From positions 186,001-250,000 of the forward strand of contig NZ_SEWG01000001.1 in the NCBI RefSeq assembly GCF_004168255.1: a stretch of DNA of 64,000 bases, read 5' to 3'. This document shows positions 44,880 through 52,718 of the stretch, piece after piece (position 1 is the stretch's first letter; every line of letters begins with the position of its first letter). A model generated the notes under the pieces. The model was not told the origin of the DNA. It searched no databases and saw only the letters and a list, made by a program, of their open reading frames with translations. This DNA is from Mucilaginibacter terrigena (lineage in GTDB: Bacteria > Bacteroidota > Bacteroidia > Sphingobacteriales > Sphingobacteriaceae). Both the position numbers and the translations under genes were made by a program.

Positions 44880-45056
44880 GGCAATGAAGCTTATGAGACG
44901 TCAGTGGATGTCACTTTCTTTTCTCTCAAAAGAAAGTAACCAAAGAAAAATCGCGGCTGCGTCCTGCTCTGTGAAAGTTAGTGCAGAGGCAGATATAGTG
45001 CCACCCGAACAGGCCAATGCCACATTTTTGGCTAACGTTCCGTTCGTCAGGCTCTA
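44880..45056. repeat. Dispersed intergenic repeat (AAAGAAAGTAACCAAAG type)
   Basis: A 236-base gap without a gene. It contains CTTTCTTTTCTCTC, AAAAGAAAGTAACCAAAG, then CGCGGCTGCGTCCTGC and a later GTTCCGTTCGTCAGGCTCTA. The CTTTCTTT / AAAGAAAG words form an inverted repeat. It resembles common multi-copy elements in Sphingobacteria, judged by pattern only. Confidence 0.5.
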
Positions 45057-45100
45057 AAGAATCCAATAAATCGTAAAATCTGCTTAATCCCGGCTCTCCG
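45057..45100. repeat. CCGGGATTAA repeat overlapping the NRPS stop
   Basis: Read on the minus strand: CCGGGATTAAGCAGATTTTA then CGATTTATTGGATTC. It matches the core at 9053-9089 and contains the NRPS stop codon (GGGATTAA, TAA at 45084-45086). Confidence 0.7.
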
Positions 45101-47717
45101 CTGCTTTATCCAAACATTCCTGCAATACTTTGGCAAACTGCTTGTCGTTTGGCGGGGCGAAGATGGTGTTGTGTTCGCCGGGGATATCATGGACATTAAC
45201 GCCTTTAAGGGCAAAAGGTCTCCATCCCAGGAATTCAAAATCGTCCATGTAAAAGGTTTTCTTTTTAGCACGGAATAACTCTATTACAATATTCACAGGG
45301 GTTAACAGGTAATTGCGCTGCGCGGCCAGGCTCCTTTCGTGGATATCATCTGTATACGCCGAAAAGCCTTCCTTTTTCTTCACCTTATCAGGAAAGATGT
45401 TTTTGTAAATCTTTTGGATGCGGCGGCCAATTTCGCGGCTTTTGTATTCTATGGTGCGTTTTGGGTCCTGTACAAGTAAAACGGGGGTATAGGCCAGTTG
45501 CTTTACAAAGAACCAGGTGTTAGTCAGCTTCCTTTTTAACCATGGGTCGTAGATCTGGGTTTGGTCGGCGTAGGTGTCAAACATGGCCAGCATTTTTACA
45601 TCTTTACCTAAGGCCAGCATTTGTTTGGCCATTTCGTAAGCTATCAAGCCGCCCAACGAGTAACCCGCTACAGCATAGGGGCCAACCGGGTCGTGGTTGA
45701 TGATTTCGTCTACGTAGTTGGCGGCTATCTCTTCCATCACGTCCAATGGTTCGTCAATACCATTTAAGCCTTTTGCCTGCAGGCCATAAACCGGCTGCTC
45801 CTCGTCCATATTCATGGCAAGGGCGTTAAAAAGCAATACGTTTAAACCCGCGCCGTGCACGATATAAAGCGGCATTTTGCTTCCTTTTGGCTTGATCGGT
45901 ACTAAGGATTCCCAGGTAATGGCCTCGGCATCTATTTCTAAACGGGCAGCCAGCTTTTCGACGGTAGAATACTCGAACAGCGTAGCTAATGGCAGGCGTT
46001 TACCGGTTTCCTGTTCTAAGCGCGCCATAATTTTTACCGCCACCAACGAACGGCCTCCAAGCTGAAAGAAATTGTCGAATATGCTGATCTTATCCAACCC
46101 CATTAATTCTTCCCATATATCGGCAACCAGTTTTTCATTACTGGTGCGCGGGGCCACGTACTCGCCGGAGCGGTTAATGTGGCTGTAATCAGGTTTTGGA
46201 AGCGCCTTGCGGTCTATCTTGCCGTTTGGTGTCGACGGGATAACATCCATCAGCACATAATCATCAGGCATCATATATTCGGGCAATACTTCAAGCAGGG
46301 CCTTATCCCAATTATCTAAAACGCTTTTGTCGGGTATGCCGGTTTGGCCTGATTCCAGTACCACATAAGCCACTAAGCGGGGAATGCCTGGCGTATCTTC
46401 GCGGGCAATAACTACGGCTTGTTTAATGCCTGGCTGTTTGCCCAGGTTGTGTTCTATCTCGCCCAGTTCGATCCGGTAGCCGCGTACCTTAACCTGGTGA
46501 TCTATCCGGCCCAGGTAAACGATGTCGCCATCGGGCTTCAGTTTAGCCAGATCGCCCGTGCGGTAGATCTTTTCGCCGGGTGCAAAAGGGTTATCAATAA
46601 AGCGCTCGGCGGTAAGGTCGGGTCGGTTTAAATACCCCCAGGCCATGCCCACGCCACCAATGTAAATTTCGCCTATCCCGCCGTCGGTAAGGTTATTACG
46701 TTCTTCGTCAAGTATGTACACCTGCGTGTTATCAACCGGCCAGCCAATAGTAATGTCGTTAGCATCGGTTACCTTTTTAATAATAGAATAGATAGTAGTT
46801 TCGGTAGGGCCGTACATATTCCATACTACCTTAGCGCGGGATAATAATCTTTCGGCCAGGTCTTTTGCCATGGCTTCGCCGCCGCAAAATACGGTTATCG
46901 GCAGGTAGTCGTCCCAGCCTACTTCCAACATCATGCGCCAGGTGTAGGGGGTGGCCTGTAAAATAGTTACATTATGCCCGCGGATGATATCCAGCAGCGC
47001 GCGCCCGTCTTTAGCGGTGATAGAATCGGCAAGGATGATCTCGGCGCCTGCACTTAATGGCAAGTAAAGGTCTACGCCGGCTATATCAAAGGATATGGTA
47101 GCTACCGCGAGCATTTTATCGGCAGAAGTAATTCCCGGGGCCTTTTGCAGGCTGTACATGAGGTTAACCAAACTGTGATGCGCAATTTGCACCCCTTTTG
47201 GCTTACCTGTAGAACCTGATGTATATAGCACATAGGCAAGATCCTGCCCGGTAACATTGGTATCGGGCTCATCATTGCTATGATCTGCAGAGCTGCTTAA
47301 CGCTTCCTCAATTAAAACCTCGGTAGTATTTGAAGCGAAATGGCCTTTATACTTTGTTGATGTAATTAAAATGGTTGCCGCCGAATCGTCCAGCATAAAC
47401 TCGATACGGTCTTTTGGGTATTCGGGATCGAGTGGTACATACGCCGCGCCGGTTTTGAGGATAGCCAGCAGGGATATCACCATTTCGGGCGACCTATCGA
47501 GCGCAAGGCCTATGATATCGCCGGTTTTTACGCCTTTTTTCAGTAGTTCCCGGGCAAGGCGGTTGGCGGTATTGTTTAATTCGGTATAAGTAAGGGCGGT
47601 ATGATGAAACCTGAGCGCAATTTTATCAGGGTACTTTGCAGCACTCTCAGCAATTAAGCTGTGAAGCGGTTTGTTTTTTGGATAATCTACTGCTGTATTA
47701 TTTAGTACTGCTTCCAT
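45084..47717 (-). CDS. One-module nonribosomal peptide synthetase (A-T-TE)
   Basis: An 877-residue enzyme that activates one amino acid, loads it on its own carrier arm and releases it by a thioesterase. Adenylation domain (about 10-500): LAYVLYTSGSTGKPKGV (A3), SFDIAGVDLYLPL with the Asp that binds the alpha-amine (A4), NMYGPTETT (A5), RTGDL, and PNGKIDRKALP (A10 Lys). Carrier domain at 530-600: FFQLGGRSLVAVK with Ser about 557 as the phosphopantetheine site. Thioesterase from 620: GYSLGGLIAYEMA (Ser about 687) and a late GEHNTIF His. There is no condensation domain. It is the last gene of the exopolysaccharide operon, after a 105-base gap. The amino acid cannot be read by eye. The last codons lie in a repeat. 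Confidence 0.92.
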   Translation of the reverse strand: MEAVLNNTAVDYPKNKPLHSLIAESAAKYPDKIALRFHHTALTYTELNNTANRLARELLKKGVKTGDIIGLALDRSPEMVISLLAILKTGAAYVPLDPEYPKDRIEFMLDDSAATILITSTKYKGHFASNTTEVLIEEALSSSADHSNDEPDTNVTGQDLAYVLYTSGSTGKPKGVQIAHHSLVNLMYSLQKAPGITSADKMLAVATISFDIAGVDLYLPLSAGAEIILADSITAKDGRALLDIIRGHNVTILQATPYTWRMMLEVGWDDYLPITVFCGGEAMAKDLAERLLSRAKVVWNMYGPTETTIYSIIKKVTDANDITIGWPVDNTQVYILDEERNNLTDGGIGEIYIGGVGMAWGYLNRPDLTAERFIDNPFAPGEKIYRTGDLAKLKPDGDIVYLGRIDHQVKVRGYRIELGEIEHNLGKQPGIKQAVVIAREDTPGIPRLVAYVVLESGQTGIPDKSVLDNWDKALLEVLPEYMMPDDYVLMDVIPSTPNGKIDRKALPKPDYSHINRSGEYVAPRTSNEKLVADIWEELMGLDKISIFDNFFQLGGRSLVAVKIMARLEQETGKRLPLATLFEYSTVEKLAARLEIDAEAITWESLVPIKPKGSKMPLYIVHGAGLNVLLFNALAMNMDEEQPVYGLQAKGLNGIDEPLDVMEEIAANYVDEIINHDPVGPYAVAGYSLGGLIAYEMAKQMLALGKDVKMLAMFDTYADQTQIYDPWLKRKLTNTWFFVKQLAYTPVLLVQDPKRTIEYKSREIGRRIQKIYKNIFPDKVKKKEGFSAYTDDIHERSLAAQRNYLLTPVNIVIELFRAKKKTFYMDDFEFLGWRPFALKGVNVHDIPGEHNTIFAPPNDKQFAKVLQECLDKAAESRD

Positions 47718-47822
47718 ACTTTATTTAACCCTGGCACTATAAATTTAATAATGTTATTGCTTTTAATCATCTACGGGTAGCAAATTCCCCATTTTTATAT
47801 TATTGTACCCGTACTTACGTAA

Positions 47823-49010
47823 TTAGTTTGCGCCCGGGTTATGCGGTGTATGAATAAATTTTTTGTTTGCACCCTTTAGCTTGAACAATAAAGCCAGCAT
47901 AGTAAAAAATATCAACGGGATTTTTAATACAGCGCCCAGTAGCTTACTGTTAAAGAACTCGCCGGGTACTGCAACTAATATACCAATGTAGCAGCAGGCT
48001 GTTGCTGCCAGCCACAAATGCCAGCCGGGGCCAATGCCGGGCGTTAATAAAGATATCAATAACATCAAAGGCATTAACCCAAGCATTAATATACGCGGAA
48101 GTATGGCGGTTTGATAGATCTCGTTAAAATAGTCGAAGTTGCCATGTGCAAACAGCTCTTTAAAACCCGTTAAGCCGTATGTTTTTAACAAGTTAAATTG
48201 AGCTGATAACCAACGGCGGCGTTGTTTTTTGAAAACCTCGGGATTACTTACCTTTTCATCATAAATGTAAGCTTTATCGGCGTAAGCTACGTGAATCTTC
48301 TGGCGGGTAAGCACCAGGCCCATTTCTTTATCAAAACCGCCCACGGCATCAATTTGTGCCATGGTATCTTTAAATAACTTAAACTCCAGCACCATACCAG
48401 AGCCTATGATGGCTGCCGATAATTTGAACACCTGCTGCGCTTTGCGGAAGATGTGGTTGTTTATTTCTTCGCTTATGGCATCTAAAATGGCTACCGGGGT
48501 TTCGGTGTTCTTTGCTACGCGATGGCCTTGTATTACGCGGTTACCATTGTGCAGGTAATTATTTATCTGGTGCAGGTAGTCGGGCGCGGCTATGTTGTCG
48601 ATATCAAATACCACGGCGGCATCAAAGTCCTGGTGGGTGGCAGCTATTGCCGCATGCAGGGCCTTTGATTTGGTGCTGCTTTCGAAAACCACTTCGACAA
48701 CCTGTAGAGGCATGGCCTTTAATTTTTCAATCGTTTCGGGCTGCATGGAATCTGCGATAACGCAAACGTGAAATTTATCCTTAGGGTAATCGATAGTAAG
48801 CGCCTGCGCGGCCGAGTTAAGGATGATGGCATCCTCTTTATAAGCGCAGATATAAATTACAAATTTGCTGTAGGCAGTAGCGGCAGGAGGTGGCTTTTGT
48901 TTGATAAGCTTACCTAATACCGAAAATATGAACAAATACAGGCTGTAAACACCCAGGTAGATAAATACCAGGGTGAAAATTATGGAAAGTAGGAATGCAA
49001 TAAAACCCAT
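47823..49010 (-). CDS. Processive-type family 2 glycosyltransferase
   Basis: A 395-residue membrane glycosyltransferase. One N-terminal membrane helix (about 3-30), a GT-A domain with the nucleotide-sugar DxD in VVFDIDN, a third acidic segment FDKEMGL, and the processive-synthase motif QRRRW (QxxRW) near residue 270, then about three C-terminal membrane helices. These are the marks of hyaluronan/cellulose-type GT2 enzymes. It is the only glycosyltransferase in the operon other than the initiating transferase, so it probably extends the lipid-linked sugar. Its start is 18 bases after the flippase stop. Confidence 0.9.
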   Translation of the reverse strand: MGFIAFLLSIIFTLVFIYLGVYSLYLFIFSVLGKLIKQKPPPAATAYSKFVIYICAYKEDAIILNSAAQALTIDYPKDKFHVCVIADSMQPETIEKLKAMPLQVVEVVFESSTKSKALHAAIAATHQDFDAAVVFDIDNIAAPDYLHQINNYLHNGNRVIQGHRVAKNTETPVAILDAISEEINNHIFRKAQQVFKLSAAIIGSGMVLEFKLFKDTMAQIDAVGGFDKEMGLVLTRQKIHVAYADKAYIYDEKVSNPEVFKKQRRRWLSAQFNLLKTYGLTGFKELFAHGNFDYFNEIYQTAILPRILMLGLMPLMLLISLLTPGIGPGWHLWLAATACCYIGILVAVPGEFFNSKLLGAVLKIPLIFFTMLALLFKLKGANKKFIHTPHNPGAN

Positions 49011-49028
49011 ATTGATGCTGCTTTAAAA

Positions 49029-50372
49029 TTAAATATCAACCTTATCTGTTTTGGATTTTTCCAATAAATGGCTAACAATGCCTTTTAACTCGTGGTAACC
49101 AATACTGAAAATATCTCTTATCGTAAATTTGAGGTGTTTTTTTAGTGTGTAATAACCAAACAATGCCCCTGCAAAAAAGGTGAACAGCGAAGCGATAGCA
49201 ACCGCGTATAAACTGTGAAAAATAAAGATCCCAATAAAATCGCCGGCTACATTAACTACAAGCATTAACAATACCTTTAACATGTTAAGGTGCGGTTTAT
49301 TGATAATATCCAGCGTAATGCCAAAAAACCTGTCGATAGGCATGAGCATTACGTAACACATAAACAGGCGGAATATATTAACAGCTTCGGTATCGCGGTA
49401 CTGTTTTCCAAAAAGTATCTCGATAACAACCTCTCCCAACAAAAAGGCAACAATGGCAATAGGTATAAGCGCTACCGTAAGCATACCGGCGTATCGTTTC
49501 ATGATAACTGCAACCTCTTCGGGGTTATTTTTATGTACTGCTGCCGAAAGCTCGGGCATTGCCGTAGCGACACCGGCGCGCATGGGAATTTCAAACACCT
49601 CCATCAATCGCTGCGGTATATAATAAACCGCCAGCAGGGCGGGGTTAAACATTAATTTGATGATAAAAGTATCTGAACTGCGCAGCAGATACGAGCTGAT
49701 AGAGGTGCCTACGCTGAATTTACCGAAATGTGCCAGCTGGCTAACGGTTTCTTTAGTGCGGTGCTTTATGGTACGGATCTTAGCCCATCCGTTAAAAATG
49801 GTTAGCAACGAGGTTACCGCGCTGCCTGCAAAATAGGCATACACCGCCGTTTGAAAAGACAGCTTGTGCAAAAATATCAGGGTGAGGATAAAGATGAGAA
49901 AAAGCCCCTGGTTAACAACCTGTAAAATAAGCATCCGGCCAAATTTTTCTTCGGCCTGTAAAATGTACGATGCTACGGCGGCGGGTAAGGTGGTTATATA
50001 AATTATGCCAAACCACTGTATGGTTGTTTCTGTATCGATACTTTTACTGCGGTAAAAAAGGTAGATGAGGCCATCTGCAGCAACAAATATAAGCGCCTGC
50101 ACCAGGCCGACATACCAGGCCGATCCGGCAACATTTACCGCCCTTTTTTTGCTTGCACCGGCATAAAATTTAATAAGCGATGTTTGTACAAAACCATTAC
50201 GAAAGGTATCGGCAAGCAGGATGGTTATTAGCAGAAAAATGTAATTACCAAAATCGGCCGCGGGGAGGTTATGGGCCATTAATGATAGCACAAGCATACC
50301 TATAACCGGCATAGCCGCACTTGTGGCTAAGGATATGGTATGCTTGTTTACAAGTTTGTTTAAATTGGGCAT
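49029..50372 (-). CDS. Wzx-like polysaccharide flippase (MOP superfamily)
   Basis: A 447-residue polytopic protein with about 12-14 hydrophobic helices and short polar loops, opening with NKHTISLATSAAMPVIGMLV as in the oligosaccharide-flippase family. It should turn lipid-linked repeat units from the cytoplasmic to the periplasmic face of the inner membrane. It has no other domain. Spacing is 15 bases from the acyltransferase and 18 from the glycosyltransferase, consistent with one transcript. Confidence 0.88.
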   Translation of the reverse strand: MPNLNKLVNKHTISLATSAAMPVIGMLVLSLMAHNLPAADFGNYIFLLITILLADTFRNGFVQTSLIKFYAGASKKRAVNVAGSAWYVGLVQALIFVAADGLIYLFYRSKSIDTETTIQWFGIIYITTLPAAVASYILQAEEKFGRMLILQVVNQGLFLIFILTLIFLHKLSFQTAVYAYFAGSAVTSLLTIFNGWAKIRTIKHRTKETVSQLAHFGKFSVGTSISSYLLRSSDTFIIKLMFNPALLAVYYIPQRLMEVFEIPMRAGVATAMPELSAAVHKNNPEEVAVIMKRYAGMLTVALIPIAIVAFLLGEVVIEILFGKQYRDTEAVNIFRLFMCYVMLMPIDRFFGITLDIINKPHLNMLKVLLMLVVNVAGDFIGIFIFHSLYAVAIASLFTFFAGALFGYYTLKKHLKFTIRDIFSIGYHELKGIVSHLLEKSKTDKVDI

Positions 50373-50387
50373 ATACTGCTTATACGG

Positions 50388-51002
50388 CTAAACCCTTTCC
50401 CAGGTGGCTGTGTCGAAATTATATTTTTTGATAACCTTTGCGGGGTTACCTACGGCAACGCAATACTCGGGTATATCTTTTGTAACTACGCTGCCCGCGC
50501 CAATAACCGAATGCTTGCCAATGGTTACACCGGCTGTAATTACCGCGTTGGCACCTATCCAAACATCATCGCAAACGGTAATTTGATTAGTGATAACTTT
50601 TTGCAATCGGGTAGATACCGTAACATCTTCGAAACCATGGTTTAAGCCTGATAGTACAACATGCTGCGCCATGGTTACATAGTTACCTAAAGTTACAGGG
50701 CCTATCATAATATTACTGAGGCCGATACCTGTATGGTGGCCAATTATAATATCGCCCACACCGTTGTTAATAACGGCAAAATCCTCTATAACGCTGTAGG
50801 CGCCAAGTTCAAAGTGATTGAAGGGAAAAATATCAAGCCGCGAATAGAACCGGATAACCGACCCCCGGCCGCGTTTGTGTATAAAAGGCGTAATAAACCA
50901 CTTTACCCAAAGCCTTGGCGCAGCCCTGCCCGGTTGCACAATAAGCCAGTGTACAAACTTTTTTAACCGTGGGTTTGATTTTACTATAGTAAGTAACGAC
51001 AT
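50388..51002 (-). CDS. Hexapeptide-repeat acyltransferase
   Basis: A 204-residue left-handed beta-helix protein of the LbetaH family. Repeats such as [36 protein letters not shown] and [16 protein letters not shown] define the helix; the His in NHGF is likely catalytic. It should add acetyl or a similar acyl group to a sugar of the polysaccharide, from acyl-CoA. The start [13 protein letters not shown] is basic and may contact the membrane. Operon gap is 13 bases. Confidence 0.9.
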   Translation of the reverse strand: MSLLTIVKSNPRLKKFVHWLIVQPGRAAPRLWVKWFITPFIHKRGRGSVIRFYSRLDIFPFNHFELGAYSVIEDFAVINNGVGDIIIGHHTGIGLSNIMIGPVTLGNYVTMAQHVVLSGLNHGFEDVTVSTRLQKVITNQITVCDDVWIGANAVITAGVTIGKHSVIGAGSVVTKDIPEYCVAVGNPAKVIKKYNFDTATWERV

Positions 51003-51015
51003 TATCTATTTTTTA

Positions 51016-52521
51016 TCAGGCGGTTAGTTTAGCACCCTTATTATTGATCTCTGCTTCCCGTTCCTGCTTATCTAACCTTAACGTTACGCTTAACAATGCA
51101 CATGCAAGATAGAACAAAATATTCGACGGATATTGCACTAATGCCTGTTGCGGATAATTACCAATATTAAATACAAATATGATCAATACCATTGCCAAAC
51201 AATAAATTTTAAGTTCGGGATTTTTTATCAGATAATAATTATTAATACCAGTTTTTAATATCACAAACATTAAAGTACAAAACAGCAGCAAGCCTATATA
51301 TCCCATTTCTACAGCAACACGTACATAACCGCTATCCGGCGGAAATTTTGCGAGGAACGAGTTTGGCGCGAACCGCCGCCCCCATATACCTACCGAACCC
51401 AGGCCACCGCCAATTGGATGCGATAGTATATACGGTTTAATGCGCTTTTGGTTTTCGGCGCGTACGTTAAATGATGCATCATCTGATGGCCTGAAAGCCG
51501 TTTGAAAGCGCTTTATAAACTGGTTGGAGGTAGGCATAAATATCAAAATGCCCAAAGCAAAGCCCGCACCAATAACAAACATTAATATCTTTTTGTTAAA
51601 ATTCATAACAGCCAGTAGTGCCAATGCCGCCGGTGGTAAAACATACGCCCCCCTGGTGCCCGAGTATAACATCACCAGGAAAAAGAAGGGTATCATACAG
51701 GCCAGTATTATTTTTTTGTAGGTTTTTATCTTACGGAAGATAATGCACAAACATAGTATAGCCGCAACAACCATATTGTACGAAAAAGTTACCGGATCTG
51801 GGAAGATGGCAACCTTACGCAAATGGCCGTTGATGTATAAAAAGCTTAAACGCAGCGGGTCTGAATAGTACCAGGTTTTTTCGAACGAAAAAAGGCCGAA
51901 GTTTTCCTGCTGAAAGCCGGACAAAGCCGACAGGAACGCCAGCACCAGCCAAAGCTTTATTAAAAACCGGATGGTTTCGACCGAGCGGATCTGGTAAACA
52001 AATATAAAGTACATGAGCATGATAAAGCCCACCGTACGTACCGTATAAACCCAGGCCAGTATTGATGGCGATACAGGGTTTATAACCTCCAGGAAGTTAT
52101 AGGCCAGCCAGGCAAGTACCAGATAGCTAATGGGGTTTTGAAAGTAGGTCCAGTCTTTATCGTACTTAAATTTTAATAAAAATCCGAATATAAGCAGATA
52201 GGTAATGGCATCAAGGATAATACCGGTAGGGGTGTCGGGCGGTACAAATTCAGAAACATAGTTCAGGAAGAAGGCCACCACCATTAAAACCGCTATCCCG
52301 AACTTTGGATAGGCTACAATACCCAAAACTATTGGGATACCAATAAATACCACCAGCAGGCCCCCCGCCGCTATAATGCCCCCAACAGCTATGGCAGCAG
52401 CTACAAACAGCGCCACAGGCAACAACAGCAGGATCAGCTTAAACGTAGATATTTCGCCCGAGATCAGCTTATGGAAGAAATTGGCAATAAAGCCTGTTTT
52501 TTGTGCCTGGTTGTTAAGCAT
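51016..52521 (-). CDS. O-antigen ligase/polymerase-like membrane protein
   Basis: A 501-residue protein with about 11 membrane helices and one long periplasmic loop (about 340-400, containing RAENQKRIKPYILSHPIGGG, typical of the Wzy_C/O-antigen ligase family). It should join or polymerise undecaprenyl-linked repeat units in the periplasm. Which of Wzy or WaaL it acts as is not clear from sequence. Operon gap is 12 bases from the small gene upstream. Confidence 0.88.
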   Translation of the reverse strand: MLNNQAQKTGFIANFFHKLISGEISTFKLILLLLPVALFVAAAIAVGGIIAAGGLLVVFIGIPIVLGIVAYPKFGIAVLMVVAFFLNYVSEFVPPDTPTGIILDAITYLLIFGFLLKFKYDKDWTYFQNPISYLVLAWLAYNFLEVINPVSPSILAWVYTVRTVGFIMLMYFIFVYQIRSVETIRFLIKLWLVLAFLSALSGFQQENFGLFSFEKTWYYSDPLRLSFLYINGHLRKVAIFPDPVTFSYNMVVAAILCLCIIFRKIKTYKKIILACMIPFFFLVMLYSGTRGAYVLPPAALALLAVMNFNKKILMFVIGAGFALGILIFMPTSNQFIKRFQTAFRPSDDASFNVRAENQKRIKPYILSHPIGGGLGSVGIWGRRFAPNSFLAKFPPDSGYVRVAVEMGYIGLLLFCTLMFVILKTGINNYYLIKNPELKIYCLAMVLIIFVFNIGNYPQQALVQYPSNILFYLACALLSVTLRLDKQEREAEINNKGAKLTA

Positions 52522-52533
52522 GTAATGCCTTAT

Positions 52534-52671
52534 TTAGAAAAATAAAATCTTAGCTGCCCAAACAAATACACCTACAAAGGCCAATACAATAGCCGCTTTG
52601 CGTGTTTTTTGTTCAAGAGGGGTAAGGTCTTTAAAAACATCGCCCTCTTTCTCTGCCGGTTTTATCCTCAT
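52534..52671 (-). CDS. 45-residue single-span membrane protein
   Basis: A short frame reading MRIKPAEKEGDVFKDLTPLE, then a basic segment and a hydrophobic helix AAIVLAFVGVFVWAAKILFF before TAA at 52534-52536. It lies between the Wzz/kinase-like gene (47-base gap) and the ligase gene (12-base gap), on the same strand. A charged cytoplasmic head and one inner-membrane helix ending at the C-terminus make it a plausible small accessory subunit of the export complex. I know of no family; codon use and placement support it being real. Confidence 0.6.
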   Translation of the reverse strand: MRIKPAEKEGDVFKDLTPLEQKTRKAAIVLAFVGVFVWAAKILFF

Positions 52672-52718
52672 GTTAAAAAGAATTAAAGGTTAATAGTGAG
52701 CCAGCATTGCCCGGTAGA

